This document shows, one piece after another, positions 33,734-38,005 of a DNA stretch of 38,005 nt; positions within the stretch are counted from its first letter, which is position 1; the number at the start of each line of letters is the position of its first letter. Source of the DNA: Clostridia bacterium (GTDB taxonomy: Bacteria; Bacillota; Clostridia; Lachnospirales; Lachnospiraceae); NCBI GenBank assembly GCA_910575725.1, contig CAJTFE010000042.1, forward strand, positions 1-38,005, written 5' to 3'. A program made the position numbers and the translations under genes. The notes under the pieces were generated by a model. The model worked only from the letters and a program-made list of their open reading frames with translations. It was not told the origin of the DNA and searched no databases.

Positions 33734-33807
33734 TCGAAAAAACAGGGACAAATCCTTATGGGAGGCTCCTCCATTTGACATATTCTGCATAGGCTTTTCC
33801 CTATAAT
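33729..33807 (+). promoter_or_regulatory. Spo0A-dependent type spoIIG promoter
   Basis: TTGACA (33775-33780) and TATAAT (33802-33807) are both at consensus but 21 bp apart. This wide spacing is like the 22 bp of the Bacillus subtilis spoIIG promoter, which needs Spo0A-P. A 0A box, TTTGTCGAAAA, lies at 33730-33740, and a weaker reverse match (GGGACAAAT, 33745-33753) follows. The expected start point is about 17 bases before the spoIIGA GTG. Confidence 0.8.
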
Positions 33808-33830
33808 GAAGAACAGAAAGAAGGTGGACT

Positions 33831-34622
33831 GTGTACTATGAATTGTACCTGGATGTGCTGTTTCTTGAGAATCTTCTGGCAGATTACCTGCTCCTTAGCC
33901 TCTTAAGGTGGATTCTGAAATGTCCGGCCAGACGGCTAAGAAGGCTTCTTGGGGCTGCCATCGGGAGCGCCGGAGTGTGTGGATTGTATGTATGTTCCAT
34001 GGAAAGCACTTTTTTCGGACAGCTGCTCATCTATGTCATATTCAGCACAGTTATGGTAAAAATCGGACTTGGTATCAAGGACCTGCGTACTGTCAAAAAG
34101 GCAGTGGCCCTGTTGTACATATGCAGCTTTCTGCTGGGAGGGATTTACCAGTGGGTGCAGAGCCGGCTGAAGCTTCCCTTATATCCCTTTGCCGGCTTTA
34201 CGCTTATCAGTTACTGGATCCTTTCCGCCTGTATGGGCTGGCTGCTGGGATTTCGGGAACGTGCGGCGGATGTCTTTGAAGGGGAACTGGGGTATCACGG
34301 AAGGACCATTCATATAAAGGGCCTGCTGGACACGGGCAACCATCTTAGAGATCCTGTTTTTGGAAAGCCGGTGAGCATTCTCACAGAAAACCGGAAGCAG
34401 GAGCTGTGCGGCGGTGAGGAGCCTATGTACCAGATGATTCCCTTTCACAGCCTTGGAGAGCCAAATGGCATACTGCCGGCTTTTTTTGCGGATGTTCTGT
34501 ACATTTACCAAAAGGACGGCAGCAGAAAGCAGATTGAGCGCCCTCTCATAGGGATTACAAAAGAACCACTTTCTTCCCAAATGGATTATGACATGATAGC
34601 ACATCCGGAGCTGTTGGAATGA
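33831..34622 (+). CDS. spoIIGA: Sigma-E processing peptidase
   Basis: A 263-residue membrane aspartic protease that cleaves the pro-sequence of sigma-E in the mother cell during sporulation. About five hydrophobic helices fill the first 150 residues. The catalytic motif L-L-D167-T-G-N follows, with D-P-V-F-G-K-P-V after it. The GTG start at 33831 has AAGGTGG upstream. Its stop (34620-34622) lies 47 bases before the sigE start. Order and content match the conserved spoIIG operon. Confidence 0.93.
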   Translation: MYYELYLDVLFLENLLADYLLLSLLRWILKCPARRLRRLLGAAIGSAGVCGLYVCSMESTFFGQLLIYVIFSTVMVKIGLGIKDLRTVKKAVALLYICSFLLGGIYQWVQSRLKLPLYPFAGFTLISYWILSACMGWLLGFRERAADVFEGELGYHGRTIHIKGLLDTGNHLRDPVFGKPVSILTENRKQELCGGEEPMYQMIPFHSLGEPNGILPAFFADVLYIYQKDGSRKQIERPLIGITKEPLSSQMDYDMIAHPELLE

Positions 34623-34669
34623 CAAGGCGTCCGGAGGACGAGAACAATTGCAGGAGGAAACAAATAATT

Positions 34670-35410
34670 ATGCTGATTAAAGTGGCAATTCCAAACCAGG
34701 TACAGTTAAAATTAGTCCCGAATTTTTCCACGATGTTTGTGGGAAAACAGAATGACGTTCATTATATCGGAGGAGCAGAGGTCCTTCCGGCCCCTTTGGA
34801 GGCGGACGCAGAGGCAAGAGCTATCCAGGAGCTAGGCACCGAGGCCGGAAATGCGGCCCGTTCCCTTCTGATTGAACATAATCTCCGCCTGGTGGTATAC
34901 ATAGCAAAGAAATTTGACAATACAGGCGTCGGGGTGGAGGATTTGATTTCCATCGGAACCATCGGCCTTATCAAGGCGATCAACACCTTTAACAGCGGCA
35001 AGAATATTAAGCTGGCTACCTATGCCTCCCGGTGTATTGAAAATGAGATTCTGATGTATCTCAGGCGGAATAACAAGACCCGTATGGAGGTGTCCATCGA
35101 CGAGCCTCTCAACGTGGACTGGGACGGAAATGAGCTGCTTTTGTCGGATATCCTCGGAACAGACGAGGACGTGATATACCGGGATATTGAAAATGAGATG
35201 GAGCGGAAGCTTCTGGATAAGGCAATCCAGAAGCTGTCAGACCGGGAACGGACGATTGTGGAGCTTCGCTTCGGCCTTAAGAATCCCATGGGGCAGGAGA
35301 TGACCCAGAAGGAGGTTGCGGATCTTCTTGGGATCTCGCAATCTTATATATCCAGGCTGGAGAAGAAGATTATACGGAGGCTGAAGAAGGAGATTTTGAA
35401 GTATGAGTAG
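34670..35410 (+). CDS. sigE: Sporulation sigma factor sigma-E
   Basis: A 246-residue sigma-70-family factor that directs early mother-cell transcription. It has a short hydrophobic pro-sequence (about residues 1-30), then [12 protein letters not shown], region 2 ([29 protein letters not shown]) and region 4 ([21 protein letters not shown]). The ATG at 34670 gives the expected N-terminus and has AGGAGG twelve bases upstream. A start overlapping the spoIIGA stop would add 17 unlikely residues. In many Clostridia sigG follows; here an insertion sequence and unrelated DNA follow. Confidence 0.96.
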   Translation: MLIKVAIPNQVQLKLVPNFSTMFVGKQNDVHYIGGAEVLPAPLEADAEARAIQELGTEAGNAARSLLIEHNLRLVVYIAKKFDNTGVGVEDLISIGTIGLIKAINTFNSGKNIKLATYASRCIENEILMYLRRNNKTRMEVSIDEPLNVDWDGNELLLSDILGTDEDVIYRDIENEMERKLLDKAIQKLSDRERTIVELRFGLKNPMGQEMTQKEVADLLGISQSYISRLEKKIIRRLKKEILKYE

Positions 35411-35470
35411 CGAGAATGGGATTCCTGGGATTGTGAAAATTTAATAAGGCAGTATTGCTGAAAAAAGGGG

Positions 35471-35512
35471 GACTGCCGCAAAATAAGCCATCAGACATTT
35501 TCCGTAGGTAGT
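35471..35512. repeat. Degenerate copy of the palindromic repeat family
   Basis: GACTGCCGCAAAAT, CATCAG, ATTTTCCGTAGGTAG: the same arm order as the palindromes at 13080 and 25533 but with decayed pairing. It lies after sigE and just left of the insertion sequence, and may weakly terminate the sporulation transcript. Confidence 0.5.
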
Positions 35513-35547
35513 GTAAAAAGATTTGGCTCTTTGTCAAATTAGTTGAA

Positions 35548-36639
35548 TTAACACAATACTTTTAAACGAAGAAGATCAAATTTACATCTGCCATACATCT
35601 GTCTTTTTATTATTTTTATCTTATTATTATGCCCTTCGGCAGGGACATTACTGTAATCGTATTTTATTGCGTTTTTAACAGCTTCCAGATCCGACCGAAT
35701 CAGTTTCAGGAAGCTGTTAATTTCTGTGATTCGGAGGATTTCTGCTCTTTTTATCCAGCTGTCCAGTTCGGTTTCATCTTTCCCTGACAGGAGAATTTTA
35801 AAATCAGACACAAGTTTTAGTACCTGTTCCAATTCTGTTTGTCCTTTCAGGTAATATTCTATCTCTTTCCGCTTTTGTTCGTCTGGGATTTCTTCAAGTG
35901 GTACATATAACAGCCTTTTTATGTCACTTCTTTTTAAATAATGAACCCGATGTTTCGTTTCCCAGCGGATTTCTTTCATTTTACTGTTATACAAGGAAAT
36001 CTGGCCTGTATATCCTTCTTCTTTGATCTGGTTGAATATTTCCGTATACCCATATCCGCTTAAAAGTAGTTCTTTGATTCTTGGTATGTATGGATCCAGT
36101 TTGCATGGTCTGGAATCAATGGGAGGTTTTGTCATACTCAGATATTTTATAACTGTAGGACGGGCTATCTGAAGTGTTTTTGCTATTTCCGTATTATTTT
36201 TACCAGCTCTTTTTAATCTTTGGGCTTCTTTAATTACCTCCCATTTTCTCAAACCCGTTTCTATTTTCCTGCGTTCACGTATATTTAATACTTCTTTTTC
36301 CGATATCGGAGCAGGTGACAGATCTGCAATCCTAACCTTGTCTTTCATCCTGCGTTTCAGATATTCCAGTATATCTTCCGTTAAATTTTTTAATATATGG
36401 AATCTGTCCACAATCTGTTTCGCGTTTGGCAGGGCTTCACTTATGGCAGCTTTATAAGTCCTTGAAAAATCTCTTGTAACAGTTTCTACATTCTTAAACT
36501 TTCTAAGGATTTCCACCACTTCCGGCTGTTGTCTGGAAGAAACCACTTCCAGCCTTTTTCTGGTATCATTGTCAACCAGGATGGAAAAATATAGTTTTCG
36601 TTTGCAATGCGAAAAATCATCTATGGATATATTTTTCAC
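35548..36639 (-). CDS. ISL3 transposase, catalytic part (second frame)
   Basis: 363 residues holding the catalytic domain: I-D-D-F-S-H-C-K-R at the start, V-T-R-D-F-S and I-V-D-R-F-H as further acidic sites, an embedded helix-turn-helix (N-N-T-E-I-A-K-T-L-Q-I-A-R-P-T-V), and the C-terminal A-E-G-H-N-N-K-I-K-I-I-K-R-Q-M-Y-G-R with the likely catalytic Glu. It begins with a GTG that overlaps the end of the first frame and is in the -1 frame relative to it. On its own it lacks the zinc-finger DNA-binding part. It is probably made as a fusion through the slip site at 36663-36669, or else is the product of an inactivating indel. Confidence 0.85.
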   Translation of the reverse strand: MKNISIDDFSHCKRKLYFSILVDNDTRKRLEVVSSRQQPEVVEILRKFKNVETVTRDFSRTYKAAISEALPNAKQIVDRFHILKNLTEDILEYLKRRMKDKVRIADLSPAPISEKEVLNIRERRKIETGLRKWEVIKEAQRLKRAGKNNTEIAKTLQIARPTVIKYLSMTKPPIDSRPCKLDPYIPRIKELLLSGYGYTEIFNQIKEEGYTGQISLYNSKMKEIRWETKHRVHYLKRSDIKRLLYVPLEEIPDEQKRKEIEYYLKGQTELEQVLKLVSDFKILLSGKDETELDSWIKRAEILRITEINSFLKLIRSDLEAVKNAIKYDYSNVPAEGHNNKIKIIKRQMYGRCKFDLLRLKVLC

Positions 36640-37094
36640 CTCATAATTGATGACAGGGACTGCTTTTTTTTAATAATTCTCAGAATCGTATTATTAGAGA
36701 CAGATACGTGGCTGCCGGAAATCTGTTTTTCCGCATCTAAAGAGCTGCTTTTCATACCTATTTGATAGATATAATCATCCAGCCGATTTGTTCTTAATGA
36801 ATTCTTGTCCGCAAAGGGGATTGGATAAGCGAATGTCTTATGGGAGCATTTTTCATTTGTACAAAAAAACTTGGGTACGGTAATAATTAATTTTACCTGG
36901 TAATTCTGTATTGGAAGATCGGAAATAGTTCTGGTATATTTACTATGAACCGAATGACTTTTCGTGCCGCAATATTTACATTTGACTATCATACAATCAA
37001 TATCACAATATAAATATAATGTTTTGTCAGATTTCTCTATTTTTCGTATAACTAAATTTGTATCCAGTTCTTTTAATAGTTCATTTAATTCCAT
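36636..37094 (-). CDS. ISL3 transposase, N-terminal zinc-finger part (first frame)
   Basis: 152 residues with the ISL3 N-terminal zinc finger (V-K-C-K-Y-C-G-T-K-S, then F-F-C-T-N-E-K-C), which binds the terminal repeats. The start at 37094 (M-E-L-N-E-L-L) is preferred over one 45 bases upstream. The frame ends soon after a run of eight A (plus strand 36664-36671). A -1 shift on A_AAA_AAG would join it to the catalytic frame, giving a transposase of about 515 residues, a normal ISL3 size. Confidence 0.85.
   Translation of the reverse strand: MELNELLKELDTNLVIRKIEKSDKTLYLYCDIDCMIVKCKYCGTKSHSVHSKYTRTISDLPIQNYQVKLIITVPKFFCTNEKCSHKTFAYPIPFADKNSLRTNRLDDYIYQIGMKSSSLDAEKQISGSHVSVSNNTILRIIKKKQSLSSIMR
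36663..36669 (-). promoter_or_regulatory. Candidate -1 ribosomal frameshift site
   Basis: On the minus strand the heptamer A_AAA_AAG stands in the correct phase (codons AAA AAG of the first frame) within a run of eight A. Slipping back one base reads straight through into the catalytic transposase frame. No strong downstream stem is obvious by eye. Confidence 0.5.
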
Positions 37095-37157
37095 ATCATT
37101 CACCCATTTTATGATAACATAATAAAACAGGTTATTCAACTAACTTGACAAAGAGCC

Positions 37158-37424
37158 AGAATTTTTTACGCCCTCGTGTTTCATTTTAGATATATTATAA
37201 ACCAGACATAAACTTTTCATTTGCTTTTGCAAATTCTAAACTTTTTCATAAGTCATGTTCTGCCAGCCAGCCCTGCACCTTTCAATATGATTGTCTTACA
37301 GTCCTCACCAAATTTTCTTTTTCTTAAATCATCCCCCCATCCAACATTCCTTCTCGACAACTCCCCCACTTTTTGCTATAGTAAGAACAACAGAAATACA
37401 CCAGAAAAGGACAATCCAAAGCAC
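37158..37424. other. AT-rich intergenic region with a promoter
   Basis: No gene is recognised in these 267 bases. TCGACA (37354-37359), 17 bp, TATAGT (37377-37382) forms a plausible sigma-A promoter, with a start point about 35 bases before the methyltransferase-like gene. TTTTTTAC at 37162-37169 is roughly complementary to GTAAAAAG on the far side of the insertion sequence (35513-35520), so the element may have landed in the loop of a hairpin. Confidence 0.5.
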
Positions 37425-37907
37425 ATGAAAGCAGTCAATCTCTTCGCAGGAACAGGAACACTTACAAGAGCATTTCAAAATCAGGGAGTCGAGGTAATCT
37501 GGGCCCAGGGAGAATCCGAGGATGAGGCCCAGATCCACCGCTACAATTTTCCAGACATTCCTTTTTATCTGGGAGAGCTAAGCCATGCCGCAGACAAAAT
37601 CCCAAGCCATGACATACTCCTGGCATCTTTGAGCTGCGGCCATTTTTCGATTTCGGTAAATCGAGCTTATCAAGATAAAAGCAGGGAGCAGCTTTACTTT
37701 GTAGACAGCCTCCTATCAAAACATCAGCCCCGGGCTGTCTGCTTTATGTTTCCGGCGTTTCAGATGCTGGCACATAACAATGAGATTCTGGAGCTGGTAA
37801 AGCAGAATAATTATCAATACAGCTATCGTATTTTAGAAAAAGGTGTCGGACGGCGAATTGAGGGAGACGCAAATGACGAATTATTTTTCCAACCTTTATC
37901 CAATTGA
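37425..37907 (+). CDS. Short degenerate C5-cytosine methyltransferase-like protein
   Basis: 160 residues aligned with the first half of DNA (cytosine-5) methyltransferases. N-L-F-A-G-T-G-T-L at 5-13 is the SAM-binding motif I. L-A-S-L-S-C71-G-H-F-S is the catalytic-loop region, but with Ser in place of the Pro of the P-C motif. The E-N-V motif region reads F-M-F-P-A (107-111), so the catalytic Glu is missing. Nothing after motif VI is present: no target-recognition domain and no motifs IX-X. Full enzymes exceed 300 residues. It is therefore unlikely to methylate DNA by itself. The ATG at 37425 is favoured because the N-terminus then matches the family; the ribosome site is weak. Prophage or mobile origin is possible. 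Confidence 0.65.
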   Translation: MKAVNLFAGTGTLTRAFQNQGVEVIWAQGESEDEAQIHRYNFPDIPFYLGELSHAADKIPSHDILLASLSCGHFSISVNRAYQDKSREQLYFVDSLLSKHQPRAVCFMFPAFQMLAHNNEILELVKQNNYQYSYRILEKGVGRRIEGDANDELFFQPLSN

Positions 37908-37989
37908 CTGCGCAGTGCTGTCTGTAAATGCACAATCCTACCGAAAATATGGCACGCTGCCAGAGCATGAATTCCTTCCTGAAATATAA
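37873..37989 (+). CDS. Possible 38-residue small protein
   Basis: A short frame overlapping the end of the preceding gene by 35 bases in another frame: it starts M-T-N-Y-F-S-N-L-Y-P-I-D-C and ends E-F-L-P-E-I. The overlap with GAGGGAGACGCAA just upstream of its ATG suggests translational coupling. I recognise no family. It may be a real small gene or the start of a broken one; the window ends 16 bases later. Confidence 0.3.
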   Translation: MTNYFSNLYPIDCAVLSVNAQSYRKYGTLPEHEFLPEI

Positions 37990-38005
37990 AAGGCCATGGA
38001 TCCCA

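Larger units (their letters stand above)
35525..37157 (-). mobile_element. ISL3-family insertion sequence
   Basis: A 1,633-bp element bounded by imperfect inverted repeats. GGCTCTTTGTCAAATTAGTT is at the left end (from 35525). The right end reads outward-in as GGCTCTTTGTCAAGTTAGTT (to 37157), one mismatch in 20. GGCTCTTT is the usual ISL3 terminus. The transposase is on the minus strand in two frames. The flanking 8-mers (AAAGATTT left, AGAATTTT right) are not a clean target duplication, so the insertion is old or a flank has been rearranged. Confidence 0.9.

Noticed and set aside
34619..34669. Upstream ATG for sigE overlapping the spoIIGA stop
   Set aside because: It would add 17 polar residues before the known sigma-E pro-sequence. 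The ATG at 34670 has its own AGGAGG and the expected N-terminus.
35517..37165. Clean 8-bp target duplication of the ISL3 element
   Set aside because: The flanks AAAGATTT and AGAATTTT match at only five of eight positions, so a duplication is not claimed.
1..38005. CRISPR arrays, tRNA genes and prophage structural genes
   Set aside because: No regularly spaced repeats, no cloverleaf-type sequences with CCA ends and no capsid, portal or integrase frames were seen. The right end hints at mobile DNA but is too short to call.

Overview
The window comes from a spore-forming, low-to-moderate GC Clostridia genome. It most resembles a Lachnospiraceae-type gut or sediment anaerobe. The evidence is a spoIIGA-sigE sporulation pair, several AraC and LacI sugar-type regulators, ribose-class ABC importers, and a large set of corrinoid-dependent methyltransferase genes of the kind found in acetogens and O-demethylating Firmicutes. 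I cannot name a species from sequence alone.

Layout. Bases 1-89 are the 3' end of a 23S rRNA, followed by a terminator with no 5S gene in between. Bases 302-7361 hold an aldose 1-epimerase (-), an AraC regulator translationally coupled to a UroD/MtaA-like methyltransferase, and a three-gene ribose-type ABC importer. Bases 7443-13008 hold a second AraC regulator (-), a 1,115-residue DUF5107/TPR protein, and an MtaA-like protein with a classical H-x-C...C zinc site. Bases 13177-16863 (-) hold a PocR-domain AraC regulator and an unusual LacI regulator fused to an ABC-type solute-binding domain. Bases 17128-22026 are a second ribose-type importer (ATPase, two permeases, lipoprotein). Bases 22151-29689 hold two more UroD-like proteins separated by a rhamnose-mutarotase-like protein, then corrinoid protein 1, a RACo-type reductive activator, corrinoid protein 2, and a pterin-binding methyltransferase.

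Bases 29693-35410 are ordinary chromosome: a CPBP protease, a small unknown protein, hisH, hisF, ung, spoIIGA and sigE. Bases 35525-37157 are an ISL3-family insertion sequence whose transposase is split at an A_AAA_AAG slip site. The right end carries a short, degenerate C5-methyltransferase-like gene.

How the genes may work together (inference). The co-location of two sugar-class importers, three proteins with sugar-mutarotase-type folds (GalM, RhaM-like, DUF5107), four UroD-family methyltransferases, two corrinoid proteins, one activator and one methyl-THF-type methyltransferase suggests a dedicated route. In it, an O-methylated sugar or similar methoxylated polar compound is imported and demethylated, with the methyl group passed to a corrinoid and then to tetrahydrofolate. 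Cis-regulatory sequence supports a regulon: an 80-bp promoter block is shared by the first importer and the DUF5107 gene; a 14-mer is shared by the PocR regulator's own upstream region and the corrinoid-protein promoter; and a short hairpin plus AATAGG recurs in front of three cluster genes. The substrate is not determined by anything visible here.
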